Positions 36,715 to 49,426 of a DNA stretch of 64,000 bases are shown here, piece by piece. How positions within the stretch are numbered: the stretch's first letter is position 1; each line of letters starts with the position of its first letter. The translations under genes were made by a program, and so were the position numbers. This DNA comes from Neocallimastix lanati (nom. inval.) (taxonomy: Eukaryota; Neocallimastigomycota; Neocallimastigomycetes; Neocallimastigales; Neocallimastigaceae). A model generated the notes under the pieces. It searched no databases. It saw only the letters and a list, made by a program, of their open reading frames with translations, and was not told where the DNA came from. The stretch lies in assembly GCA_016946835.1 (NCBI GenBank), contig JACVTC010000056.1, forward strand, positions 136,001 to 200,000, read 5' to 3'.

Positions 36715-37931
36715 GAACAGTTTTTCGTACGAATTTTAGATTCAAAAAAAAAAAAAAAAAAAAAAAATTTAATTATTTTTAAAAAATATTTTTAAATTTA
36801 TAATAAATAAGGTTTTTTTTTAATATAACATTTATTCCCATATTTTAGTTTTATACAAGTTCATAATAATTTATATATATAGATTTATTTAATACATAAT
36901 TAATATATATATAAATATTTGAAAATTTAATTTTTATTGTTCCTTCATTACATATTTAAACGTGTTATTTTTTATTGATTAATATTTTTTATACATAAAT
37001 TAATTAAATTCCAATTTTTTCGATTTCCTAGTAATTATTAATTTTAGAAGATTTTTTTAAATTAAAAAAAAAATAGATTTTTTTATATTTCAATTTTCTG
37101 ATTCTTAAGCTTTTTTTTCCTTTTTTTTTTTTTTTTATAATCCAATCATCTATATTAAGAAATAAGACTTGTATGCATTAAATATATTATAATATATAAT
37201 ATTTATAAATAATTTTTATAATATAATTTCTTCTTGGCTCCTTTTTGTTATAAAAAAAAAAACTCTTAAAAAAATATATATATATAAAAATAAATAAAAT
37301 GAAAAAATTTTTATAATAAATATAAATTTATTCAAAAATTATCTATTTAATATATAGTATAATATAGTAATACGATATTATAGAAAAAAAACTTTTTTTT
37401 TTTATTATTAATTGATATAATAATATAAGTTTATTTTAGCCATAATTTTTAATAAAAAAAAATTTTTTTTTTTTAATTTTTATGGATATTATCTTTGATA
37501 CATTTAAATACGTTTAAATACATTGTATTTATTTATTTTATAATTGAATTAAATGAAAAAAAAAATATATATATATATATATTATACATTTTTTAACATG
37601 GATTTATAATATTTTTAATTATACAGATATTTTTTTATATTATGGAATGAAATATATGTTGTAGCATTACTATTGATAATACTATAAAAAGTGCAAACTG
37701 TACATTTTATAGTAGCTGCTTATTTTTTATTACATATTATATATGCTGTAATATATAATATGTAATATGTAATACTCTCTAATTATATCATATGTATATA
37801 ATTGAAAAAAAATTCATTTAGAAATTAGAATTTTTTTATAATTTTAGCATTAGACTTTTTATTATTATTATTTTTTATATTATCTTTTTCTATTTTTATT
37901 TTTATTGTTATTCATTAAATAACGGTGTTAT
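33951..37931. other. 4-kb gene-free region
   Basis: No gene on either strand. It holds A-runs at about 34836-34863, 35861-35893 and 36746-36767, a T-run near 35721-35743, and an AAT tract near 36688-36714. Confidence 0.55.
35028..35067. repeat. 40-bp perfect palindrome
   Basis: TTAATTTACATCATAATATT is followed immediately by its exact reverse complement, with no spacer. No associated gene. Confidence 0.95.
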
Positions 37932-38091
37932 ATTAGTGAATTCTCAAACAATATTAGTAAAATGAAAAAAAATTAGTGAATTCTCAAACAATATTAGTAA
38001 AATGAAAAAAAATTAGTGAATTCTCAAACAATATTAGTAAAATGAAAAAAAATTAGTGAATTCTCAAACAATATCAGTAAAATGAAAAAAG
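37932..38091. repeat. four 40-bp tandem repeats
   Basis: AATTAGTGAATTCTCAAACA begins each unit at exact 40-bp intervals (agtgaa at about 37934, 37974, 38014, 38054). The fourth copy has one change (ATATCAGT). Not a CRISPR: no spacers. Confidence 0.95.
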
Positions 38092-38875
38092 AAGAGTAAA
38101 ACATAAGATATATATATATTAATCAGTTGGAATGTATATTAAATCATATATTTAACGAAAATATAAGAACATAAAAAAAGTCATCCATTAATAATAAATT
38201 TTCACTATTTTTATTGGCTGATGTAATGTTGGTTTGATCTGAATTTTTAAAAACAAAAAGGAGCAAAATCTTTCTTTTTTTTTTATAATTAATTTTTTTT
38301 TTTATATATTATATAATTTTTTTTATTTTTTATATTCCATAGAATTAAATTAAATTAAATACTAAAGTATCCACATTCAAAATAGAATATAAATAATTAA
38401 TATATAATGTTAATATTATAAAATTTAATAGTAGCTGCTTATTTTTTATTTTATTTTTTTTTTATTATAAACTATTTTGTATTTTTAATGCATGTCCTAT
38501 ACACTTTTTTAAATTATAATATTTTAATTTTATACTATTTTATGTAATTATAATATCTATTAAACATGTATATATATATTTTTTATTTTATTTATTTTTT
38601 TTGTAAATTTTATTTTAAAAAATTAAAATATTTTAAGACTAATGTCAATTTTAACCAAAAATAAATATTGTTCTGGGTATTTTTATTATTAAAAACGAAG
38701 ATGATAATGTTTATGTGTACTAAATAACTAATATAACAATAAAACTATAAAATAATAAAATAATATTAAATATAAATAATTATATAAATAATTATAGAAC
38801 AATTATAACTGTAATAGTAGTAATGGTTTTAAATAAAAAAAAAAAAAAAGAATGAATATAGTAAAATAAAAATAA
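38092..38875. other. gene-free
   Basis: No gene. The block ATAGTAGCTGCTTATTTTTT near 38429 also occurs near 37712. Confidence 0.5.
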
Positions 38876-39180
38876 TTAATAATAAATAATAAATAAATAA
38901 AGTATAAATAAATAATAAATATTTATTCTATTATTTATATTAATAATAAATAAAAAATAAATAATAAATAATAAATAATAATAATAAATAATAAATAATA
39001 AATAATAAATAATAATAATAAATAATAATAATAAATAATAAATAATAAATAATAAATAATAAATAATAAATAATAATAATAAATAATAAATAATAATAAT
39101 AAATAATAAATAATAAATAATAAATAATAAAATAATAAATAATAAATAATAAATAATAAATAATAAATAATAAATAAGCA
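38876..39180. repeat. AATAAAT / AAT mixed array
   Basis: Heptamer AATAAAT units are interspersed with AAT triplets, A-rich on the plus strand. The 101-codon minus ORF is a repeat translation. Confidence 0.88.
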
Positions 39181-39181
39181 A

Positions 39182-39325
39182 TAATTAATAAATAAAGATT
39201 AAAGAATTAAGAATAATAATATTAAATAATTAATAAATAAAGATTAAAGAATTAAGAATAATAATATTAAATAATTAATAAATAAAGATTAAAGAATTAA
39301 GAATAATAATATTAAATAATTAATA
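39182..39325. repeat. three 45-bp tandem repeats
   Basis: AAAGATTAAAGAATTAAG recurs at exact 45-bp intervals (AGATT at 39196, 39241, 39286), adjoining the heptamer array. Confidence 0.92.
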
Positions 39326-40269
39326 ATCTATTCTAACATTATTAAATATTATAAAAATTATATTTTATTTCTGAACTATTACCTACCTATTACTATTTTA
39401 TTGTATTTAAATCTTATATATAATATATATTATAATATATTAATATAATTGATTTTAATTGTTTTTATAAAAAATATAATTCAATAATTTTAACTAAAAT
39501 CACTTAATTTGTATATTATTTATTAAATATAAATAATATATAATAAAATATATTTATATAATATATTATATATTTATTTATATTAAATAATATAATGCAT
39601 ATTACAGTATATTAATATACTAATGCTATTGATTAATTTTTTTAATTTTTATAATTTATGGTAATATATACTAATAATACAATTAATATAATATTAATAT
39701 ATTTGACATTCGTGTTTGGCAAATATATAATAATTAATATAATATATTATATTATTAAAATAAATTTATATATTTACCATTAGTATTTTTTTATATGGTT
39801 GATAAGTATTGATATTTATTTCAGAAATTGAATACATTAAATTTTATTTTAATATATAAATAACATTATAAAAGCATTATAAATTAATATATTTTACCTT
39901 TTTAGATAATAATAAAACATATATTATTTAATAAATATTAATTAAATAGAGACGGATAATAATTATTTAATTAAATTATTTATATTTTATTTACATTTAA
40001 ATATATTATAATATATTGACTAAATATATTGTTCTAGTATTAAACTGTTTTTATTATATTTAAATTATTTTTAGTGAAACCGAATAACTAAATAAACCAT
40101 AAATATAAATGAATAAGCAAATAAATTATATATTTAATTAAACATTATGTATTTATTTATATTTATAATTTATATAAATAATAATAAATAATGAATAAAT
40201 AATGAATAAATAAATAATTAATATGTATTCTATTATTTATATTAATAATTTATATATAATTTATATAAA
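39326..40269. other. gene-free
   Basis: Nothing recognised; pure A/T-rich spacer. Confidence 0.5.
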
Positions 40270-40770
40270 TAATTATTTATATAAATATAAATAATTATAA
40301 ATAATAAATAATAAATAATAAATGATAAATAATAAATAATAAATAATAAATAATAAATAATAAATAATAAATAATAAATAATAAATAATAAATAATAAAT
40401 AATAAATAATAAATAATAAATAATAAATAATAAATAATAAATAATAAATAATAAATAATAAATAATAAATAATAAATAATAAATAATAAATAATAAATAA
40501 TAAATAATAAATAATAAATAATAAATAATAAATAATAAATAATAAATAATAAATAATAAATAATTAATACTTAATAATAAATAATAAATAATTAATAATA
40601 AATAGTAAATAATAAATAATAAATAATAAATAATAAATAATAAATAATAATAATAAATAATAAATAATAAATAATAAATAATAAATAATAAATAATAAAT
40701 AATAAATAATAAATAATAAATAATAAATAATAAATAATAAATAATATATAATAAATAATGAAAAATAAAT
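40270..40770. repeat. long AATAAAT heptamer array
   Basis: About 500 bp of nearly perfect 7-bp units, with interruptions such as ATTAATACTT near 40563. The 192-codon minus ORF exists only because the unit has no stop in that frame. Confidence 0.93.
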
Positions 40771-40784
40771 AATAAATTATAAAT

Positions 40785-40978
40785 AATAATAAAAATAGTA
40801 GTAATTAATAATAAAACCATTATATAATACTCATTTAAAATGAAATCTTTTATATTATAATTATACTGTAATTAAAATTTAATAATAAAAATAGTAGTAA
40901 TTAATAATAAAACCATTATATAATACTCATTTAAAATGAAATCTTTTATATTATAATTATACTGTAATTAAAATTTAA
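40785..40978. repeat. 96-bp tandem duplication
   Basis: AATAATAAAAATAGTAGTAA begins at 40785 and 40881, and both copies continue through ACTCATTTAAAATGAAATC to AATTAAAATTT. Adjoins the heptamer array. Confidence 0.93.
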
Positions 40979-42183
40979 TTTTTTTATTTTTAAGAAATAT
41001 TTTCAATTGAAGTTTTTAAATAAGGATAACAAGAAAGTCAATTAAAAACAAACATATTAAATATTTGCTCTATAAAAACAAAAAAATCTTAATAAAATTA
41101 TAAATTTTGGCATTAATTCTATATTAATTCCTTTCTTTAAAATATTATTAAGTATTAGATTATATTAAGATAAATATTTATTATTTTTAATAATTTTTAC
41201 ATTATTTATTTATTATAATAATTTATTAATAAAATTAGTTTATAAAATTTTTTTAATAAATAAAGTTATTTTATAAAAGTATTCATAAAAAAATTTTTTT
41301 TTATTATTTTCTTTTTTTTTATTATAAATTTATAAAAAAATTTCTTTATTTCTTTTCTTTAAATTATATCCTAATTAATATTTATTAAATTATTTAAAAA
41401 TCAATAGATTTTGACTATAATTATTGATTTATTGATTTTTAAATAAAATAAAAAAAAATAAATAAATGAAAAAGTAAAGAAATGAATAATGAAAACTAAA
41501 AATATATAAAATAACAAAAATAATAGTAAAAATAAAAAAAAAGATAAACAATAAAAATAATAATGTCTATACGTAATATATAATTGTTAAAAATTTAAAT
41601 AAAAAAACTAAAAACTAATAATATAAAAAGAAAAATATAAAATATTAAAATATATTTAATCATAATAAGGTGCTATAATTTTATATTATCACAAATATAA
41701 TTCAAATATTTTTGAAAGAGAAATATATATAATATATAAATTCAGATTAATATATATTAAAAATTTCAATTAAAATTTTATATAAATCCATTTTGAATTA
41801 ATATAAACTTCATACATACTATATATTTTTATATATATTAATTTTTTAAATAATCCATTCTTTTATATATATATTAAACAATTTTCATATTTATTATTAG
41901 TAAAATTAAAGAAAGATATTACAATTTAACCAAATAGAAAAATTCTATATTAAAACAAACAAATAAATAAATAAATAAAAAAGAAAAACATTCATAATTA
42001 AAATCACCATATTTATACTTTTACTTATCTTAATTAAATTAATAATATATAATAAAGTGCCAGTAACTATTTGTATAAAAATAAGAGGAATTAATTTTTC
42101 AATTTAATAAAAATAATACAAAAATATAAAAAAGATTGTAAGATTAATTATATATAATATATTATAAACTGTAGCTAAATAAA
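40979..42183. other. 5' flank of low-complexity protein gene
   Basis: No gene seen. It presumably carries the promoter and 5' UTR of the gene starting at 42184; no element can be distinguished. Confidence 0.45.
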
Positions 42184-44538
42184 ATGGGATTTTTTTTCAA
42201 ATCTAAACGTTCAAGTGCTAATGTAAAAAAGACAAAGCATACTTATGCATCTGAACTTGATCCAGTTGCTTATTTATCAGAAACACCAAATTCACCTAAA
42301 GCCACAAGTTCTGTCTACTCCGAATCTTTTGGTTCTGGTGCAAAAAAAAGTTTATTAGATGACATTTTAGATACTTTCGATGACAAGAAAAGTTCTTCTA
42401 CCTATACCTCAAGTTATAAAACTAAAACTACTAGTGATTATGACTTTTTAAAATCTGATTCCGATAGAAATACTTATACTTCAACAAGTAAGAATTAATT
42501 AATTATATATTTAACTCTAATTAATAGTTTTAAGTAAAAAGAATTTATAATAATAATTTTAAGTTTATTATGAAAAGATATTGTTTTTGTTAGTTTCAAT
42601 TACTATTTTAATATTTCGAATTTTAATTTTAATATTTGAAAAATCTTTAATTATATAAGTTTTAATTATTATATATTATTATTTTTTCATTTTAAATACT
42701 ATTATTAAATAGAAATTTATTTTATATAATTAAAAGGTAAATATGACTCTAACAAATATGATTCAAATAAATATGATTCAAACAAATATTCAACTGGTTC
42801 AACATATTCAAGCAATGAATCGTATAAAAGAGTATATAAATTAGGAAGTGAAAGAAGTGACTCAGATAAGAAATATGAGTCTAAATACAGTAGTTATACT
42901 TCAAGTCCAACTACAAATAAAACTTCTGATAAAGACACTTATTCTATATATACAAGATATTTACAAAATGAAGATAAGAAGGATGATCTTTTTTCAAGCA
43001 CAACATATACTAGTTACAGCGATAGGTACAAAACTAATACTAATAGTTCTACAAAAAAATATGGAAGTAATGATACTTACGCTAGTAAATATAGTAGTAG
43101 TAATAATACCTATACAAGTAAATATAGCAGTAACAATGATAATACTTATACTAGTAGATATAGCAGTAATAATGATAATACTTATACTAGTAAATATAGC
43201 AGTAATAATGATAATACTTATTCTAGTAAATATACACCAGCTTCTACTAATTCATCTACTACAACATATAAATGGACTAGTTCTTCAAGTTCAAATAAAT
43301 ATTCAACGAATGATGACGAAAGAAGAAATAGATTTGATGATGAAAGAAGGAATAGATTCGAAGAAAATAGAAATAGATTTGAAGATATTAGGAGTAGATT
43401 TGATGATAAATATAGTTCATCTTCTAATTTATTTGATGATAGACCTGAAAGACCTTCTTGGAAAACTTCACTCTTCCAAGAAAGAAGTAGGTCAGAAACT
43501 CGTTTCAATGAAAATGATAATAAAGGTAAAACTCCCGCTCAAATTTTAAAGGAGTTACGTGAAAGAAACCTTGAACATATTAAACAAAAACAGAAAGAAA
43601 AAAACGGAGGTAATGATGAAGAAACCGAAACTAATACTGAAATAAAAACTGAAACAAAAACTGAAGCAAAAACTGAATCTAAGAAGATTAATGTAGATGA
43701 TTCTGATTCAGATTCTTCTGAAGATTTAGCAGTAGAAGAAGACGATGACGATAACTTACCATTAAATACTATTGAAGGTGGAGAAAATAAGGTTGAATCT
43801 TGGTTAAATGGACAAAATAAAAAGAATACCAAAAAGGATATTAAGAATGAAATTGTTAAACCAAAGATTAAAAGAGTGGGTTCTAAAGCTTCAATTCGTA
43901 GCAATAAGGTAAGTTCAACTACTAAAAATATTGAAACGAATAGTGTATCTTCCAATTCTACAAGTAATAATAGTAGTAGTAATTCAAAATCAAAGAATAA
44001 AAATGAATCTGGTAAACCAGAAGTACCAAATAATCCAATTAAGGAAGGTATAGCTCGTTCTAGTTCAACAAGTTCACTTAGTCGTCCTTCTAAGCCAACT
44101 AAAAAGTCATCCTTCTCAAGATCTCCATCTAAAACTAGAGTAACTAAACATGCTTCTTTAATACCTCCAGTCATTCCATCTCCATTAGTTAACCAAATTA
44201 AGCCTTTACCAACAGCTATTCAAATGCCAGTTATGGGACAACAAATAATAGCTGCTAGTCCTTTAGTTCAACCAGCTGTTATGGTAGCTCCAACTACCCC
44301 AGTAATGCAACCAATACAACCAATACAACCTATGCCTCCTGTAATGATTCCACAATTTCCACAACAATTCCAACCAATATTTGTTAATCCAGGTGTACAG
44401 AAATCATTTATGCCAAGTCCAAAATTAAAGGCAAAATCTTCTATGTCATCTAAGAAAACTCATAAAAAGAAGGCAACCAAACAATCTAGTACCTCAAAGA
44501 AAACAGAAAATGCAATAGCTTCAACAACAGAAGAATAA
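42184..44538 (+). CDS. Ser/Asn/Tyr/Lys-rich low-complexity protein, unknown function (2 exons)
   Basis: Exons are 42184-42487 and 42737-44538 (donor GTAAGA, acceptor AAAAG), 2106 nt, 701 residues, one open frame. I do not recognise a domain. The N-terminus is MGFFFKSKRSS, a Gly-2 plus basic residues that may favour membrane association. Residues ~103-120 repeat KYDSN, ~216-266 hold four YTSKYSSNNDNT-like repeats, and ~295-330 repeat NRFDDERRNRFEE (charged, helical). Then come KTPAQILKELRERNLEHIKQ, acidic and TETKTE tracts, Ser-rich basic segments, a Pro/Gln/Met-rich part (QPIQPIQPMPPVMIPQF), and a Lys/Ser-rich end. Probably largely disordered; a scaffold, cytoskeletal or cortical protein is a guess. 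A 233-codon ORF at 42848 is an out-of-frame shadow. Confidence 0.82.
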
Positions 44539-44569
44539 ACAATACTACGAATTTTAATCATTATTAAAT

Positions 44570-44604
<35 letters not shown>

Positions 44605-44706
44605 AAAGAAAACATAATTATTTTTTTTTTCATTTTTTTTTTATTTTATTATTTCTTTCTTTTTTTTTTTTTTTTTTTTTTTTTTTCTTTTGTTATTTTT
44701 ATTTTT

Positions 44707-44742
<36 letters not shown>

Positions 44743-45126
44743 CATTTATTTATTTAGTAAAGAAAAATTGAAAACTAATAATTTTTTTATTTAATGATAT
44801 TAACTAATAATAAATGTAATAATAAATATAAATTCAATAATTTATATTAATAAATATTATTTAAAAATAATTTTAAAGATAAAAATTTAAAATAATTTAT
44901 TTTAAAAAAATACATATAAATATTAAAAAAAAAAAGAAAAAAAATTACTCATAATAATTAAAAAGAAAAATAAAAAAATAAATCAAATTTATTTTTATTT
45001 TTTATTTTATTTTTTGTATTATTATTATTATTCATTTTAAAAATCGATAATTAATTATTTATAATAATTATATGTATATATATATTAATATTTCATTTAT
45101 TTATTATTATCTTCTTTAATACCAAG

Positions 45127-45169
<43 letters not shown>

Positions 45170-45353
45170 AAACAAAGAATAAAAACATAACAAAAATTAT
45201 AAAAATAAAAATAAATAAAAAAATCAAATTATATTATAATTAATAATTATTTTTATATTTATATCATAGAACAAAATTTAATAAATCAAGCTTTTGTTTT
45301 TTATTTTGTTTCATTTCTTTTATTCTTATTTTATTTTTATATTTATTTTTATA
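44539..45353. other. gene-free, multiple homopolymers
   Basis: A-run at about 44572-44602, T-runs at about 44659-44686 and 44710-44742, A-run at about 45133-45166. No gene. Confidence 0.6.
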
Positions 45354-45354
45354 T

Positions 45355-45442
<88 letters not shown>

Positions 45443-46424
45443 TAATGGTAGCAATAGGTATAATAAATTGAAGAAGAGCTACAGTAACCACCAAGAATGG
45501 AGTATCAGAATAAGCACCTGATATCATCTGGCACTTAAATAGATCCTTCCATTCCCTTGTACTATTATTAATACTTCTTCCTCCAAGAAGGAAATTAAAC
45601 ATTTTTTTACACACACTAGAATCAACATACACATTATTTTCAATACTATTACTAACATTACTAATAATACTATTACTAATATTACTATTACTAATATTAC
45701 TATAACTAATATTACTATTACTATTATTACTATTACTATTATTACTGTTGCTATTATCATTACTATTAACAATATCATTTGTTAGGTTGCCACGGTTAAA
45801 AGCATTATATAAAAATAAAATTTTATCATTAACTTTACTACGAATATGATTGAAAAATGGACAATCAATTAACCAATGCCTTATCCATTGTTTATTTCTT
45901 TTACAATAGGGACAAAAATTAGGAAACATTTGATCATCTCCTTTTTTAAGAATAGATATAATACTTGCTTCATTCCATGTGCTAGGAAATTCTCCATTCC
46001 AAATTCTAGAATATATCTTCTGTAAACAATTTAAACCAGAAGCAGAATTATTTACTGAATTTTCGTCATCCGGAGGAATTAAAGCTTTATAAAATTCAAT
46101 AGGAATTCCATCCAAGTCTGAAGCTTTATAATTTGGAGTAGCTAAAATTGCTTCTTTTATTTCTTCTATACTGATGTCTTGATTTATATCCCATTCATTG
46201 TATCTCGTATATCTGATTGTACCATTGGAAAATTTATTAGACCATTCGATTAATGCACTATTGATATCAGAATGGCTTGATACAAATTTTTTATAGTGAT
46301 TGTGCCATTCTTCTAACTGTTCTTTAGTAGAAGTAGATAGGTTCAAAACGAATCGTACTACTACTACAAAGAGCGTCAATGCTGAAGAAACAGTAAGATA
46401 GGCCAGCAGGGCTAGCGCAACCAA
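45354..46424 (-). pseudogene. internally deleted LINE ORF2 remnant with open frame
   Basis: The minus frame stays open for 356 codons. Residues ~35-170 resemble the start of a LINE reverse transcriptase: KEQLEEWHNHYKKF linker, then DLDGIPIEFYKAL and RIWNGEFPSTWNEASIISI followed by LKKGD. The frame then jumps directly to FCPYCKRNKQWIRHWLIDC, the C-x2-C...H-x4-C zinc motif normally near the ORF2 C-terminus, so palm, YADD-type active site and thumb are missing. A Ser/Asn repeat (NSNSNN) and an ATA-triplet microsatellite (45358-45440, read as poly-Leu) end it. No function is expected. The open frame after an in-frame deletion is unusual. Confidence 0.75.
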
Positions 46425-46428
46425 TGAA

Positions 46429-46504
46429 GATCATAATTTTGTATCTTAAAATTATGATCAACATTGTGAAGTCAAAATTAATTATTATACATCAGTATAA
46501 TAAT
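46429..46504. repeat. two adjacent perfect hairpins
   Basis: GATCATAATTTT (46429-46440) pairs with 46448-46459 across 7 nt. ATTATTATAC (46481-46490) pairs with 46495-46504 across 4 nt. TTGTGAAGTC lies at about 46464 and 46511. They lie between the two LINE remnants. Confidence 0.85.
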
Positions 46505-46799
46505 GCCCTTGTGAAGTCTTACTGATATTAATTAAATGAAACTAGAATATATTATACTATTATTTTATTTTATTTTGTGTTTGTTTTTTTTTTTTTTTTG
46601 TTTATTTTTTATCTTTTTTTTTTTTTTTTTTTCTTTTTATTACATGTATTTTATCATATATTTAATTAATAAAGATGAAACAAGTTTGCTGCTGTTAAAA
46701 TATATATATATATATATATATATAATATAATGGTAATATTAAATTTATTATTTTAACAAATAATATAATATATATTATCTTAAATATAACGATTTCAAT
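46505..46799. other. spacer between LINE remnants
   Basis: T-runs near 46585 and 46615 and a TA microsatellite at ~46699-46722. The 64-codon frame here is low complexity. Confidence 0.5.
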
Positions 46800-48240
46800 C
46801 TAATCTATTCTTGGGGTGTTTAATGGTAAACTAAGAGACTTTCTGAATATTATTTTTGTATTTAACTCTTTTAATGATATCTCTGACCATTTGCCACTTA
46901 TTCTTTCTTGTAAAAAAAAAAAAAAAAAAAAAATCATTTTCTGATGGTTTTACTAATTTGTAGGAATAAAACATGACGTAGTTTTTTCTTATAATAAAAT
47001 TTATATTTTTACCTGATAAATTTGAATATTATGATAATCTGGACTCTAACGTAATGGTAAAAAAAATTCTTGGTTCAGCCAATGAAGTAGGTGATGAAAT
47101 TCAAGAAAAGAAGTTCCATAAAATCTACAGGGTTCAGCATTCCATTGCCCTGATTACATTTAAGAAATTGTCTCATGAAAAGCATTTATTTTATAAAAGA
47201 ATTAAAAATTTTAAACTTAAATGTGATATGTCTAATCTTCAAAAATTCTGATGATCTTTCCAAAGAATACGGGGTTATTTCTGATTATATCAAAAGTATT
47301 AAGAGTAATACTAGTATAATTAGATTTAAAAATTTAATTCATTTCTATTGGCGAATGCATTTTAAAAAATGACCCCCATTGATATCGTCTGTACTTATGA
47401 AAATATCTAATCCTTCTTACCCTTCTTCCAAGCTACTAGTGTACATTAAAGATTACGAAGATGATGTTCTAATAGCTCAAGAAGATCGAAGTTACTTATT
47501 TCAATTGTGAAAAAATGTCTATTTTTATTATTTTTATAAAATTTTGGATGGTGGACTTCCCTGATGAATGGAATTCGGAATTCTGAGTCTATCGTTTTCA
47601 TTCCTAAGAAAGGGGGATCTTTCAGATTGTAATAATTACTGTGGTATTTCATTCATCAATAGAGGATTTAAAAATTTTGTCAAAAATTGTTACTAAAAGA
47701 ATTTCGTACACTGCTTTTTCTCATGGAATTATTAAATCAGAATTGCTTGGTTTTATAAAATAAAGAATAATATATCGGTTTATTTTGTCTCAATTTGTGA
47801 AATTTGACAAAGAAGAAAATTTAATAATCAATTTACCTTTATTGCTTTTCTTACTGAAATAAAAAATGTGTTGTGACGGCCTATTTACTGATGATATTAA
47901 TTTGTTCGACCAGACAAAATCTTCTCTTAAAAACCTTTTAAATAAAGTCCATGATTGTTATGTTAAAAAATGAAATGACCTTTGGAGTTAGTATATACTA
48001 TACACTTGTAAGCAAAAGAACTTTATATCTTTAAGACATTTATAAAAATCCTACATTTAAACTTGATATGAACCATCTACAGAGCACTAGTCAATATACA
48101 TATCTTGGAATACCTTTCAATGAATCCTTTGAAATTAGAGCCTATTATTGCAAAGATGAACAGTAAAATAAAGTATACAGTTAACTCTTTCTTTAAATTT
48201 TTAACCAGTAGGAACATGCCTTTCTAATTTAAAATTGTGT
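46800..48240 (+). pseudogene. decayed LINE (endonuclease end plus reverse transcriptase)
   Basis: In order on the plus strand in shifting frames: DFLNIIFVFNSFNDISDHLP near 46838-46900, the S-D-H-x-P end of an AP-type endonuclease; linker pieces KLSHEKHLFYKRIKN and YIKSIKSNTSIIRFKN at ~47170-47340; a reverse-transcriptase segment ILDGGLP, then RKGDLSDCNNYCGISFI at ~47540-47660; RISYTAFSHGIIKSELLGF at ~47700-47755; TYLGIPFNESFE then KMNSKIKYTVNSFFKFLTSR near 48100-48215. Stops, shifts and deletions are frequent, and an A-run interrupts at 46911-46932. It is opposite in orientation to the 45.4-kb LINE and not an inverted copy of it. Non-functional. Confidence 0.8.
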
Positions 48241-48713
48241 TATTTTTTTTTTTTTTTTTAATTATTTTGTTTTATTTATTATAAATACTAAAAAAAGGTT
48301 TGTGTAACATTAAATTATTGGATGTTAATTTATTATTAATTTAATTTAATAAAAGATATTTAATATAATTAAAAAATTTTAAAAAATATTTAAATTACAT
48401 TTGAGAAATTTCGATACAATATTAATAATTAATAAGAAAATCAATAACTCTTTAAATTTAAAAAAAAAAAAAAGTTTTTAATTTTCTACAACAATATAAA
48501 ATTATATTTAAGATTACTGTCAAAATTAAAGAAAAGGAAAAAAAAAATTTAATTAATTAAAAATTTATGATATTCTTGGTATTATGATTTAATAATTTTA
48601 ATCATTATAATATATAAATATTTATATATATATATTTACATATTTAATTCAAAAGAGCAGCAATATTGATTTCAACTTAAAGATTTAATATATATTTTAA
48701 TATCAATAATAAA
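48241..48713. other. gene-free
   Basis: T-run at 48241-48259, otherwise A/T spacer. Nothing recognised. Confidence 0.5.
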
Positions 48714-48987
48714 TTATTAAATTTATAACAAATAATATATCTTAAAAACGAAATTAAATGATTGAAAGTATTATTATAAACTACAACTGTAAAAGCTTTT
48801 TACTACATAAATAAAATATTAACTAGTTTAATTATTATTAATTCTGGTATATTTTATTTGTATTTATAGTTAATATTTTAACATGTATCATTATATAGTA
48901 AAAAGCTTTTACAGTTGTAGTTTATAATAATACTTTCAATCATTTAATTTCGTTTTTAAGATATATTATTTGTTATAAATTTAATAA
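48714..48987. repeat. perfect 92-bp inverted repeat, 90-nt spacer
   Basis: The arm 48714-48805 is the exact reverse complement of 48896-48987. The right arm belongs to the tandem unit that recurs downstream in diverged form (TTTATTTCGTTTTTTATA, then CATTTGTTATAAATTTAATA), so the left arm is an inverted copy of the array's edge. Transcription would give a 92-bp perfect stem. Confidence 0.95.
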
Positions 48988-49393
48988 CACAATTTTAATT
49001 ACATAAATCTTTTAATTAATAATTAAATTAGTGATAAATTTATTCTTCCAATAGTTCAGTAATTAAAAATTACATTTCATTTTATTTTATACATATATAT
49101 TAAAAAAGACATTGCTTAAATAATTACAATTATAAAATATTATATTATTTATTTAATATGTTTTTATTTTTATACTTTTTAATTTATTATATAAATTATA
49201 CGAAAAATCTTCTTTTTCTTTTTAATAAAAGGTATATAAATAATAATAAAAGAAAAATATTTTAAAAATACTACTACTACTAATAATAATAATAATAACA
49301 AATAAATAATAATAGAAGATATTTTTAAAGTAATACTTTATTATTATCATTTATTACAAACATCAACAATAATTAGGTTTATTTTTAAAATCA

Positions 49394-49426
<33 letters not shown>

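Noticed and set aside
37932-38091. CRISPR-like regular repeats
   Set aside because: Units are contiguous at exactly 40 bp without variable spacers, in a eukaryotic context.
40242-40820. 192-codon minus-strand ORF
   Set aside because: Pure translation of the AATAAAT array; the same holds for 11086-11361, 27999-28343, 38876-39181 and 55620-56132.
42848-43549. 233-codon plus ORF rich in Ile and Met
   Set aside because: Out-of-frame shadow of exon 2 of the 42184-44538 gene, whose own frame is open throughout; minus ORFs at 43218-43508 and 43539-44174 are antisense shadows.
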